From: Raphanus sativus | Taxonomy: Eukaryota > Streptophyta > Magnoliopsida > Brassicales > Brassicaceae | Assembly (NCBI RefSeq): GCF_000801105.2 | Contig: NC_079518.1 | Coordinates: 16,100,800 to 16,164,799 of the forward strand | Direction: 5' to 3' | Length of the DNA: 64,000 bases | Shown: in pieces, positions 53,255-63,832 of the stretch | How the letters are laid out: every line of letters starts with the position of its first letter | How positions within the stretch are numbered: position 1 is the first letter of the stretch | Made by a program: the position numbers and the translations under genes | Notes under the pieces: generated by a model | What the model was told of the DNA's origin: nothing | The model's database searches: none | The model's input: only the letters and a program-made list of their open reading frames with translations

Positions 53255-55288
53255 ATGACGGTACCAGTAGTGTCTCTCCTCCTCGTCTTGCTTTTCCACC
53301 TATCCACACCCACCATCCATGGTCTTTCGGATTCCGAAGCTATCCTCAAGTTCAAGAAATCTCTAGTTGCTGGCAAGCCTAATGCATTGGCCTCATGGGA
53401 TGATAAAACTCCTCCCTGCACTTGGACTGGTGTCTTGTGCAACGGAGGCTCTGTCTGGGGACTGCAAATGGAGAATCTGGAGCTTTCCGGTTCTATAGAC
53501 ATCGATGCGTTGGCGGGTTTGACGTCGTTGAGGACTTTAAGCTTCATGAATAACAAGTTTGGAGGACCATTCCCAGAGTTCAAGAAACTCTCTGCTCTCA
53601 AGTCGCTTTACCTGTCCAACAACCAATTCGAAGGAGAGATACCGATGAATGCTTTTGAAGGTATGGGGTGGTTGAAGAAGGTCCATCTGGCGCAAAACAA
53701 GTTTACCGGTCAAATCCCAATGTCCATTGCCACACTGCCAAAGCTTCTAGAACTAAGACTTGATGGGAACGAATTCACCGGACAGATACCAGAGTTTGAA
53801 CACAAGCTCCACGTACTGAACCTTTCAAACAATGCTTTAATAGGTCGTATCCCTGAGAGTCTCAGCATGATGGATCCAAATGTGTTCCAAGGTAACAAAG
53901 GCTTATGTGGAAAACCTCTGGAAACAACATGTGATACACCTATCAATGAGGGACGACCAAAACCATCATCATCATCAAGGACACCTCTCGTCATCATGGC
54001 AGTGGTCACGGCGCTGACGATAGTCATAATCATTGGAGTCATCATCTTGGTTAACTGCAAAAACAGAAATAAACAACCACCTTTGGGTTTGGAAACTAGA
54101 CCATCAAGTCTACAAAAGAAAACGGGGATCAGAGAAGGTGACCAAGGGCATAGAGATAGACAACAGTCTAGCCATGGAAATGTCTCGCGGCGGGGTAAGA
54201 AGATGGATACAGCAGCTGCTGGAGTGGAGAACACAAATCTTACGTTCTTGAGAGAAGATAGAGAAAGATTTGAGCTGCAAGATTTGTTGAAGGCTTCGGC
54301 GGAGATACTTGGAAGTGGATGTTTTGGAGCATCTTACAAAGCAGTGCTATCAAATGGAGCGTCGATGGTTGTGAAGAGGTTCAAGCAGATGAATAATGCA
54401 GGGAGGGAAGAGTTTCAAGAGCACATGAATAGACTTGGGAGGTTAAGACACAATAACCTGCTTCCCATTGTTGCTTATTACTACAGAAAAGAGGAAAAGC
54501 TTTTGGTTTGTGATTTTGCTGAGAGAGGAAGTTTGGCTGTTAATCTTCATGGTAAGAATTTTATTTACTTTTATTCTAGTTTTAATGATAGCTCAAGGAG
54601 TCTAATCTTTGTTGTATTATTAGGAAATCAATCGTTAGGACAACCAAGTTTGGATTGGCCAACAAGATTGAAGATTGTGAAAGGAGTTGCCAGGGGACTG
54701 TTATATCTCCACCAAGATCTACCTAGCCTAATGGCTCCACATGGTCATCTCAAATCCTCCAACGTTCTCCTCACCAAAAACTTTGAGCCTCTTCTCACAG
54801 ACTATGGCTTAATCCCTATGATCAACCAGGTGAAGGCAGAAGAACACATGGTGGCCTATAAATCCCCAGAGTATTTGCAACACCGACGTGTCACCAAGAA
54901 AACTGATGTATGGGGGCTTGGCATACTCATTTTGGAGATCCTAACTGGGAAATTCCCAGCCAATTTCCTGCAAGATGGTAAAAAGAGTGAGGAGGATTTA
55001 GTGAGTTGGGTGAACTTGGGTTTCCAAGGGGTATGGGCGCCGGGTTTGTTTGATAAGGAGATGGGCAAGACAAGCCATTGTGAAGGACAGATTGTCAATC
55101 TATTGAAGCTCGGTCTGAGCTGTTGTGAACCGGACGTTGAGAAAAGGTTGGAGATAGGAGAGGCTGTGGAGAAGATTGAGGAGTTGAAAGAGCAACAAGA
55201 GGATAGTGACGACTTCTACTCAACGTATGTGAGTGAAACTGATGGAAGGTCACCTAAAGGAGTGTCAATCGAGAGCATCAACTTGTAG
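53255..55288 (+). CDS. PRK1: Pollen receptor-like kinase 1 (LRR-RLK)
   Basis: The start at 53255 gives a signal peptide (MTVPVVSLLLVLLFHLSTPT). An earlier in-frame start exists but adds unlikely sequence. The LRR N-cap (LASWDDKTPPCTWTGVLC) is followed by about five LRRs (LKSLYLSNNQFEGEIP, LKKVHLAQNKFTGQIP, LLELRLDGNEFTGQIPEF), a helix (VIMAVVTALTIVIIIGVIIL) and a kinase-like domain. That domain has GSGCFGASYK and MVVKRFK but HGHLKSSN for HRDLK and DYG for DFG, so it lacks the catalytic Asp, as PRKs do. One intron, 54552-54623 (72 nt), splits the kinase domain; spliced length is 653 residues. PRK1-type receptors act in pollen-tube growth. Position matches At5g35390. Confidence 0.93.
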   Translation: MTVPVVSLLLVLLFHLSTPTIHGLSDSEAILKFKKSLVAGKPNALASWDDKTPPCTWTGVLCNGGSVWGLQMENLELSGSIDIDALAGLTSLRTLSFMNNKFGGPFPEFKKLSALKSLYLSNNQFEGEIPMNAFEGMGWLKKVHLAQNKFTGQIPMSIATLPKLLELRLDGNEFTGQIPEFEHKLHVLNLSNNALIGRIPESLSMMDPNVFQGNKGLCGKPLETTCDTPINEGRPKPSSSSRTPLVIMAVVTALTIVIIIGVIILVNCKNRNKQPPLGLETRPSSLQKKTGIREGDQGHRDRQQSSHGNVSRRGKKMDTAAAGVENTNLTFLREDRERFELQDLLKASAEILGSGCFGASYKAVLSNGASMVVKRFKQMNNAGREEFQEHMNRLGRLRHNNLLPIVAYYYRKEEKLLVCDFAERGSLAVNLHGKNFIYFYSSFNDSSRSLIFVVLLGNQSLGQPSLDWPTRLKIVKGVARGLLYLHQDLPSLMAPHGHLKSSNVLLTKNFEPLLTDYGLIPMINQVKAEEHMVAYKSPEYLQHRRVTKKTDVWGLGILILEILTGKFPANFLQDGKKSEEDLVSWVNLGFQGVWAPGLFDKEMGKTSHCEGQIVNLLKLGLSCCEPDVEKRLEIGEAVEKIEELKEQQEDSDDFYSTYVSETDGRSPKGVSIESINL

Positions 55289-55614
55289 TAAACAAGAGAC
55301 AAGCGGTCGCTTTTGTGCTGTGTAAAAAAAAAAAAACAATGAAAATCAAAAGATTTGTAGACATTTCTACATGTGGAACTGTAAGCTGGATCTGTGTTAT
55401 TATGAATTGATGAGTGTATCTGAAACAAAATGATACACAAATGTATGAATTGATCATTACATGACTTGATATATATTAAAGGCATGTAAACATACACTCA
55501 TTGTCCTGACTTTGGGAAAATAAACTAAATTTGCAACCATTAACCATGAGATAAGAGGACCATGCACATCTCAATCCAATATGTGATGGATAGTAAAATG
55601 TATTAAATCCATTC

Positions 55615-57720
55615 TCAAGAAATGAGACAAGATTGAGGGTCAAAGTCAACATAACCAACATCGAACAGACAGAGACCTTCAGATGGAGCCGGAGGAGCTG
55701 TGGCTCGTCTGCATGAAGCTTCTACAAGTTTTAACAATGCATCATTTTCCGCGCCAGCAGCAGCTTCTCGGATTGATGTTGCTACCAGAACTCGAACCAT
55801 CTGAAATCGGGTTTTGGTAGATTTTTTAGGCCATGCAGCAGACAATGGGATGGGGCTTAATAAAAAAGGCTTAGAGAAAATTACCTTCCGAAGAAATCGG
55901 TTAGCGACAAGCTCAACGCACATCACTCTTCTTCCTTCCACATACTCCTGTTACAATTCATCAAAAGACAGCATAATATTGATACAAAGCTTTTAGCCAA
56001 GTCTGGAAGTGGCATTTTGTGAGAATATAATATAAAACTTACAGGACAGGACAATCTAATCTCGGCTGCCCGTGCATGGTACATGAAGCATTCTGTAGGT
56101 GGACCTCTGCAACGGTACAGAGAACACAAGTAAGAAACAGTTACAAGTACAAAACTTATGCTAATTGAAACCTGTTCAAATAACTAGAGGTTATATTCGT
56201 TGCTTGGTAATTAAGTAGTCTAGAACTGTTGCGATGCTAAAGAACTAGTAAAAGTGAGCTCTTACTCGTTTCTTGCAGCTTTTAAATCACGTGCAAACAT
56301 CTTGTAGGATAATAGTTTTCCTTGAAGCTGCTGTAAAAGTTGATCAACCTTGCTTACACTAAAGTCACTTGGTTTTTCTACTACTTCAACACCATTCACC
56401 TCTTCTGTTTCATCAGTTTCAAGCTCATCGAGATTCTCTTCAGTTAAGAGCCCATTTCTTTGCTTTCGATGGTTCTCGTCAAAGATAAAGTTCTCAGGAT
56501 CTTTGACATTCCCGCACGCATGATCCAAGGGAAAGATATACAAGTAGCGCCTCCATTTCGCAGAAAAATTCGGATGAAATGCTCGAGAAACCTGTAGTTT
56601 CAATTCACAGTTTCAAAAATGGGATTAAAACTTTCTTGTTTTTGCCAGGAAACAAAAAAAAGAAAGAAAGAAAACTATCATATGAAGTAAAAGTATACCT
56701 TAGAGACTGACACAACCTTAAGTTTCCCAGAAGCATCTTTATTGATAGCATCTTCTATATCAATGGGTTCAATGTCTTTTCTCCAGGTATCTAAGAGAAA
56801 ATCTTAAAGTTAGACAATCATCTATCTCGTAATGACATACTCTCAGGAGCAAACAGTCACGAAGAGCACAGATGCAAATGTTCTTCTCTTACTTATTGAA
56901 ACTATATTATTAAGGAGAATATGAGTGTTGACGTACAGAAAGAGCAAACTTGATTAAGAGCAGACACTCCTTTGTCGGTTCTTCCGGCAACAAGTACACG
57001 TCCTTCTAATGGTTTACATTGTTTCCTCAGCTGTTGTGCTTTCTTTTCATCCACAAATTCCCCGAGAGACTTCTCTACTACACTTTAAAACCCACAACAG
57101 TCATTTTCTTCAGGGACAAAAGGGACTAAGTATCATTTGATCCTTGTGCTTCTAAACCACACGTCACCATAAAAGACCAGATACACAATATTTTGAAAAA
57201 TTCAAAAACTGACCTCTGAACAGTGTGCAAGTCAGGCTGTTTCTGCCATCCATCAAAGGAAGATCCATTGTATGAAAGAAGTATCTTGAAGTTTACTCTT
57301 TCCCACCTCCCTGTCCTCCCATCTTTTCTACCACAAGTCTCCATCTCAGTTTCAAGAGGCATTCTTTCGCTACTTTCATGGACCAAACATTTCTGAAGCA
57401 GGAACAAAGTTTAATTCATCTTATTATAATAGTAGTAACCCATGGTGCTAAAAGATACTAACTTTGGGTTCAAACAAGTTGAGGACTGAAAGCTTCCCTG
57501 CGACTGCATTTGAGTAGAAATCAACAACATGTTTCCATGGCCTATCATACATAAACCGGAACGTCTCTCTGCCAAGACAAAAAAAAAAAAGAACACAAGA
57601 GTCAATCCTCCAGAACAACATAGGTATAGGAAAGCTAGTGATTAATTCAAACCTGGTGTTCCAGCGAGCTTTGCTGCACGCATCTCCGTGGTGGTAATGA
57701 GCGTACACTCTGCTCGCCAT
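55615..57720 (-). CDS. tRNA pseudouridine synthase, TruA family (At5g35400-like)
   Basis: The start at 57720 gives MASRVYAHYHHGDACSKARW. Exons follow with RFMYDRPWKHVVDFYSNAV, then KILLSYNGSSFDGWQKQPD, VLVAGRTDKGVSALNQVCSF (catalytic Asp in GRTDKG), VSRAFHPNFSAKWRRYLYIF, then an acidic insert and MFARDLKAARN. The final exons carry GPPTECFMYHARAAEIRLSC, EGRRVMCVELVANRFLRKM and VRVLVATSIREAA, ending at the stop at 55615. TruA-type enzymes convert uridine to pseudouridine in tRNA anticodon arms. About eight or nine exons; some edges were not fixed. The gene converges on PRK1 with 326 bp between stop codons. Confidence 0.9.
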
Positions 57721-57927
57721 CACCGATATTGATTGACCTAACCTAACCTAAGCCGTGTGCACAAGATTGGTGTGTTACTGACGACGACGACGCTCGGCCC
57801 GTTCCAGTCCCCAAACCAGTAAAGCCCATAAATATTTTTGCAAACCCGGTCCGGCCTCAAAATATTTTGAGTATATTTCTAACGGCCGGATACCAATACC
57901 ATAATATAAGCTAGAGTTATTTTTTTT

Positions 57928-58536
57928 GTCACCAACTAATAAAAATTCGTCATTTTATATTATGTATCTTCTAAAAAAAAAAACAATATAATTGTCAGGT
58001 TATATTATGTTTTTATAAAATGAAAATTAAATAAAATAGTAGTTAACAATAAAATGAATTTAAAAAATAATAATTTTGACACCGTCAGCAGAGCACTAAA
58101 CCTCAAACCCTAAACCCCTGGACAAACCATAAACCCTAAATATTAAACCTTAAACTCTTAGATAAAATTCTAAACCCTTAGATCTCTAAATCCTTAGATA
58201 AATCATAATTCATAAATCTTAGACAGCCCTAAAATTTTATTCTTAAACCCTAAACCCTTGAATAAACCATAAACCCCAAGATTTAGAGTTTATCCAAGGA
58301 TTTAAAGTTTAATTTTAAGATTTAAGGTTTAGGATTTAGGGTATAGATTTAGTTTTTTGTTGACGGGGTTAAAAATATTTTTTAAAACAAAATTCTTTAT
58401 TTTTGACGACTATTATTATTTTATTTATTTTTACCTTTTTATTTTAAATACATTAGATAACATTGGTAATTAATTTGTTTCATTTCCTAAAAGATACCGA
58501 ATATAGAATAACAAATTTCTATTAGTTGATGAACCT
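57928..58536. mobile_element. Foldback element with telomere-like repeats (about 610 bp)
   Basis: The left arm (GTCACCAACTAATAAAAATT, then TATTATGTATCTTCTA) is matched in inverse by the right arm (TAAAAGATACCGAATATAGA, then TTTCTATTAGTTGATGAAC). The inner part carries degenerate CCTAAACC units (about 58100-58280) that invert to GGTTTAGG/TTTAGGG near 58320-58345. No frame and no clear target duplication. Confidence 0.7.
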
Positions 58537-58539
58537 ATA

Positions 58540-59400
58540 GGTTCACTTTAGAGAGTGAACCCAAGAAAAAATCTATAAACTATAGGTTTTTAGGGGTTTG
58601 GACTTTTCAATGTAATTCACTATTACAGTGTAAATAAAAGAAAATTGGGTTTGATAACCCCAAAACAAAACATAATTAAATATCAAACAAAAAAATACTT
58701 CTATTACTTTTGTAACATATATTATATTACCTCTGGTATCATGTTAATGAAAGATCAAAATACCTTATTCTTCTTCGATTATCAACTACCACCATTTTTC
58801 TTTTATCTTCACCATATCGCCATCCATCACTTTTACAATACAATCATCACTAATTTCACAGTATGTTTTGTATTTTATCATCTTAGGTACCACTTTTTTT
58901 TATAATCATTATTATCATATTCATATTCACATTTATCACTGAGCTACCATCACCATAGCCACCACAACCACCTCCAAATTCTTTATCTCTACTATATATC
59001 ATTTTTACCTCTACATACTTCGTCTCCATTTTTGAAATCTACAAACCACGATGGGGTTACATTCGAGACATTCTCTACATATATAATCTTATTAGTTTGT
59101 GTTTAACAATATGTTACGACGACAGCGAATCAGTAATCGTCATAAACGTGTGTTGTAAGTTAGTATTTATCATAATTGTTTTTAATAAAACTTATCATAA
59201 TTTCTTCATTAATTGTATGATGTTTAGGATTTGTAATTGTGAGGCTTGTATTCAAATAAAAAACTAAAATTATAAATTTATAAAAAAAAAATAAATGTTT
59301 TAGAATCCCAAAGTTATATTACAAACATAAAATATTTATAAAACATAGAGTTTGAAAATAAAAATCTAATTAGCGGTCTTGGTTGATACCATCGAAGAGC
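58540..59400. other. Intergenic sequence
   Basis: AT-rich, with CAC/ATC-rich stretches near 58780-58990. No supported gene. Confidence 0.5.
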
Positions 59401-59486
59401 TCCGAACTGGTGACATTGGTCATGATTCAAATTCTGTGGTCATGATTCTAATTCTGCCAGCTCTTGTGTGGTGTGTTGCTAGTGAA

Positions 59487-59717
59487 TCATGAGGTTTTGA
59501 GGCCTAAGCTTCCGCGCCCGCATTGTCTCCGGTTTTTCCGATACTTTGACATAGTTTCAAAAACGAGCATTCGTATCATGTTACTCTTCACATAGAGTTG
59601 CAATGATTGCTGGCGGCCATCAAATCCAGACAAAGCTGAATAGAATCTTCCAATCATTGGGCATATGACGATGTCGCCCTCATGACATCGTTCACCGAAA
59701 CGACTTCGATGATCCAT
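59487..59717 (-). other. Short open frame, possibly a degraded GRF-type zinc-finger fragment
   Basis: A 76-codon frame begins MDHRSRFGERCHEGDIVICP and continues RFYSALSGFDGRQQSL. The RC..G.I....RFY order faintly recalls GRF zinc fingers common in Brassicaceae transposons, but the Cys and His pattern is incomplete. The call is weak. Confidence 0.2.
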
Positions 59718-60229
59718 CCTTTTTTGGGGAGAAACTATAATAGATTTAAAATATTAAAAATATAAAATTAGAATAAATAGATTTCTAAATATTTGAAAAA
59801 TATATTATTTACCACTTACAAAAATCTTGTCCACTTTCCGTGGACAATTGAACGGGTGTGCCATCCGGAGTTTGTTGCATCAGCTGGGTCTGAGGCTATT
59901 TGATCTAAACCGTCAGTTCATTGTTGACCTTTTCAGATCTAGGGTCCACAAAATTGCTGGTCTGCATCTTGTGTGTAGCCTCAATAAAATTGGGAAAGGT
60001 ACGGTAAACTTATTCTAAAACCTAAACTAAATTCCAACACCTAAACTAATTATGCAACCTATACTAAATTCCAAGACCTAGGCCAGTTCCCTAATCTAAC
60101 CATTTCTTAACTTTTGAACCTTTTTTTCCTTGCAAGTTAGGAGGCTAGAGAGAGAAGATGGTTGAAACAATGGACAACGCAGGAAGGTATAATTATTCTG
60201 CTTTATATAGAGTGTTTGTTTTAGTTATT

Positions 60230-60475
60230 ATTTTGTCGTAACATAACGACGATTTAGCGCCAATTCAAATTTTTTAGTTATCAAGAAATAACGACGATCT
60301 ACATTTTTGAGTTATGATGAAATAATGATGATCCGCATTTTTCAGTTACGACAAAATAACAATGACCTTCGTTTTTAAACTACGATGAAATAACGATGAA
60401 ATGTATTTTCGAGATATTACGACGAATTAACTACATCCCGATTTTTACCATTACGGTTACATTCCGACAGCATGT
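60230..60475. repeat. Degenerate ACGACGA tandem repeat, CACTA subterminal type
   Basis: About five units of roughly 45 bp each contain a variant of TTACGACGAAATAACGACGA followed by TCTGCATTTTTGAG-like sequence. Arrays of this kind flank the ends of plant CACTA elements, and CACTA coding sequence lies directly beside this one. Confidence 0.65.
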
Positions 60476-60585
60476 GTATGCCACACCATAAACTATAAAC
60501 ATTGAATTGCTACACCATGACTCTATATGTAGGGTTAATATGATAAATGTTCTTATAAACATAATTAATTAACATTTAGTTAGTT

Positions 60586-61117
60586 CTAAGAAGTAAATTT
60601 GTTACCCGCACGTGCTTCATGAACATTTTTTGGAAGCAATTCCGCCAATGCAAATGGTAGTAACCGTTGCATAAACACATGACAGTCATTACTCTTCAAC
60701 CCTAAAAACGTTTGGTCCTGCTCAACACATTTTGATAGGTTTGAAACATAACCATTAGAAAACTTTACATATGATGCCACCCACTTGAACAATGTCGCAT
60801 TCGCATCTGCTGACAATTTGAAAACGGGAACCAGAATTTTTCCCATTGTTTTTTATATACATCTCACTCCTAGAACATAGTGCAGGCAAGTCCAACCTTG
60901 AGTTCTTGTTATCTTTTGTCTTCTCTGGGACGTTCAGTAATGTATTGATTTTGTTGTCAAATAATTTTTTTCTATATGCATCACATCAAGATTGTGTCGC
61001 ATAAATAGATCCTTCTAATTTTGAAGTTCTCAAAATATACTCTTCTTGTGCCAATTATGTTGTGTCCTATTTCTATCAGCCATTTTCAGGAGTATGCCAA
61101 TTACTCCCTCTGCGGAC
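60586..61117 (-). mobile_element. CACTA (En/Spm) element fragment, DUF4218 region
   Basis: The minus strand reads FKLSADANATLFKWVASYVK, FSNGYVSNLSKCVEQDQTFL, GLKSNDCHVFMQRLLPFALA and ELLPKNVHEA. These are motifs of the DUF4218 region of CACTA TNP2-type proteins. Further upstream pieces (CSRSEMYIKNNG) are frameshifted. The frame is cut by the assembly gap and its duplicated flanks. Confidence 0.8.
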
Positions 61118-61217
61118 NNNNNNNNNNNNNNNNNNNNNNNNNNNNNNNNNNNNNNNNNNNNNNNNNNNNNNNNNNNNNNNNNNNNNNNNNNNNNNNNNNN
61201 NNNNNNNNNNNNNNNNN
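61118..61217. other. Assembly gap of exactly 100 N, flanked by an identical 337-bp overlap
   Basis: The sequence directly left of the gap (60781-61117, from CCACTTGAACAATG to CTCCCTCTGCGGAC) is repeated directly right of it (61218-61554). I found no difference on reading. The size of 100 is the usual placeholder for an unknown gap. The repeated flank is most likely two ends of overlapping contigs. Confidence 0.9.
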
Positions 61218-61554
61218 CCACTTGAACAATGTCGCATTCGCATCTGCTGACAATTTGAAAACGGGAACCAGAATTTTTCCCATTGTTTTTTATATACATC
61301 TCACTCCTAGAACATAGTGCAGGCAAGTCCAACCTTGAGTTCTTGTTATCTTTTGTCTTCTCTGGGACGTTCAGTAATGTATTGATTTTGTTGTCAAATA
61401 ATTTTTTTCTATATGCATCACATCAAGATTGTGTCGCATAAATAGATCCTTCTAATTTTGAAGTTCTCAAAATATACTCTTCTTGTGCCAATTATGTTGT
61501 GTCCTATTTCTATCAGCCATTTTCAGGAGTATGCCAATTACTCCCTCTGCGGAC
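61218..61554 (-). repeat. Second copy of the 337-bp gap flank
   Basis: This repeats 60781-61117, including part of the CACTA frame. It is probably not real genomic duplication. Confidence 0.85.
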
Positions 61555-61559
61555 GGTTT

Positions 61560-62935
61560 CTTATGTACCACAATAATCAATATCATTTGATATACCATGA
61601 ATTTGACCCGATTTTACCCATGGAATATAAGTGTTTTAGATACTATTTACTACGATATAGAGTATATTTAGAGTATTTAAAGATTCAGGGACGTTTCGAA
61701 GGAAATTGGTGATTTTGATGTCTTTTGAGCCTTTTGAGTGCAGAGCTGCATACGCGTCAGATGTTTAACTATGGATGGAGACCTCCCCCCAGTGCGATTT
61801 AGCTGATATTTTGACACAAGATCGATCATGAGTTATCTTTCCAATGCCACCGGTTTGAAGTCAATCCAACGTTAGATCAGAAATCATGCCCGTTTTACTG
61901 AAGAGTGGCCAGTCTGCCTCGCGAGAGGAAGCTGTCGAGAAGAGGAATGCATATTGATCGATGAAACACAATGCATATCGATCGATATGGATGTCAGAAT
62001 GTGGCCTGAGCATATTTTATGACTGATTAAAGCCTAGGAGCCACCACAAAGTTACCAAAATACTCTTGTACGACCAAAAACCCTATTTATGTGTTTTCTA
62101 AGCCTTGTTGACGGCCAAGTTTTATTCTATTATTTTATCTTAGGTTTTGGAGAGAAGATCTATTCTCCTTCAGAGATTGATTGGAACTCCAATGGCTTTA
62201 TCATTGATTTATATTATATTATATTATTCAGACTATGATTTCTGTTATTGCTTCCATGTCTGAGTAACTCTTGTTAGGTTTAGGGATTTCATGAGTTTAA
62301 TGTCAAACTGATAATCAATTAGGATTGCTAGGTTATCTATAGATCTCTACACCAAGGTGATTTGTAATACTAGGATCTGGAGTAGTTAGAAAAGCACGAC
62401 AGTGTGACTAATTGCTTGACCTAGAATCATAGGACAATTGAGAGGCACAAAAGTACCATCAATTAACGGAACCCGAACTCTACTGGATTAGATACCTAGG
62501 CGCATACAATAGTTGGTCTAGGGATCTAGTTGAACATAATCGATTAGGTCGTTAATGCTTGTCTGAGGAAGTATCGATCGACGCTCAGGTCATAGAATCG
62601 ATCGATACTCGCTCCTTTTTCGCATGCGACAGCCGGGGCAACACTTAGGCATCTGATTAGTAATTGCATGTGAAAGCTGGATTACTTGCTTATTAAAATC
62701 GAGTTCTAGAATTGAATCCATAAAACTTTAGCATCCTTGAATTGTAGTTTTAAATCTCTTGATTGATGAATCCCCAAGTTTAGCTAACCATCCTTCCATC
62801 AAGCAACTCTCTGCCAAACTAAACAATTGTCTTGTTCATCTTGTTTATGCTTTGTTTGGTGCTCTATTTATTGCTATATTATATTTACTGTTTTAATACT
62901 GATTGTCTAGCTTAATCTTTATGTCTCTAGTCTAG
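61560..62935. mobile_element. Probable LTR or leader sequence of a Gypsy-type element
   Basis: There are no frames. The word ATCGATCGA recurs (near 61957, 61977, 62574 and 62600), and the sequence style (GGAGAGAAGATCTATTCTCC, TACCATCAATTAACGGAACC, GATTGATGAATCCCCAAG) is like that of long Brassica Gypsy LTRs. Ends and orientation were not determined. Confidence 0.4.
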
Positions 62936-62940
62936 TGTGT

Positions 62941-63092
62941 AGGGATGTCAATTGGACATCATGTCCATGGTTCACCCATGTCCAAATCCATTTGGACTAA
63001 ACCAAATTAGACCAACAAATAAAAATGTCCAATTGGGTTTAACCAATTAGATCCAAATCCAATGGGCTTAACCCAAATGGACATGGGCGACC
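62941..63092. repeat. Inverted-repeat block beside the minisatellite
   Basis: GGGATGTCAATTGGAC opens the block. CCATGTCCAAATCCATTTGG (62989 on) is mirrored by CCAAATGGACATGG ending near 63088. It may be the end of a transposon whose other end lies beyond the window. Confidence 0.5.
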
Positions 63093-63149
63093 AACTAATA
63101 CAAAAATCATAGAATTTTTATTTTGAGGAAAAAATTAAGTTTTCCTTCC

Positions 63150-63832
63150 AAAACCGTAAATAGAGATTTCTCGACAGAACCGTAAATGAGTTTTGCCGTC
63201 AAAACCGTAAAATGGAGATTTTCCGCCAAAATCCTAAAATCAAGTTTTCGAGTTTTCCCGTCAAAACTGTAAATCGAGTTTTCCCGCCAAAACTATAAAA
63301 TTGAGATTTTCCACCAAAATCGTAAAATCGAATTTTTGAGTTTTCTTGCCAAAACCATAAAATCGAGATTTCTCGCCAAAACCGTAAAATCGAGTTTTTC
63401 GCCAAAACCGTAAAATCAAGTTTTCTCGCCAAAACCATTAATCGAGTTTTCCCATCGAAACCGTAAAATTGAGATTTCCCACCAAAATCGTAAAATCAAA
63501 TTTTTGAGTTTTCCCGCCAAAACCGTAAAATCGAGTTTTTCCGCCAAAACCGTAAAATCGAGTTTTCTCGCCAAAACCATTAATCGAGTTTCCCGTTAAA
63601 CCGTAAAATCGAGATTTCCTGCCAAAACCGTAAATCGAATTTTTGAGTTTTTCCGCCAAAACCGTAAAATTGAAATTTCCCGCCAAAACCGTAAAATCAA
63701 GTTTTCCCGCCAAAACCGTAAAATCGAGTTTTCTCGCCAAAATCATTAATCAAGGTTTCCTGTTAAAACCGTAAAATCGAGATTTACCGCCAAAACTGTA
63801 AAATCAAGTTTTCTCGCCAAAATCGTATCTAT
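63150..63832. repeat. Minisatellite, about 26-bp unit, roughly 25 copies
   Basis: The unit is close to CCGCCAAAACCGTAAAATCG followed by AGTTTT. Copies vary in length because the T run and the AAATCGAG part gain or lose bases. Reading frames across it (FTVLAGKLDFTVLAG-like) are by-products of the repeat and not genes. Confidence 0.9.

Noticed and set aside
59827..60018. Plus-strand frame of 63 codons
   Set aside because: No homology recognised and no splice or promoter context; it may be captured sequence in the CACTA region but cannot be supported.
61531..61545. TTACTCCCTCTGCGG resembling a Stowaway end
   Set aside because: Only the first bases agree, there is no inverted partner, and it lies in the duplicated gap flank.
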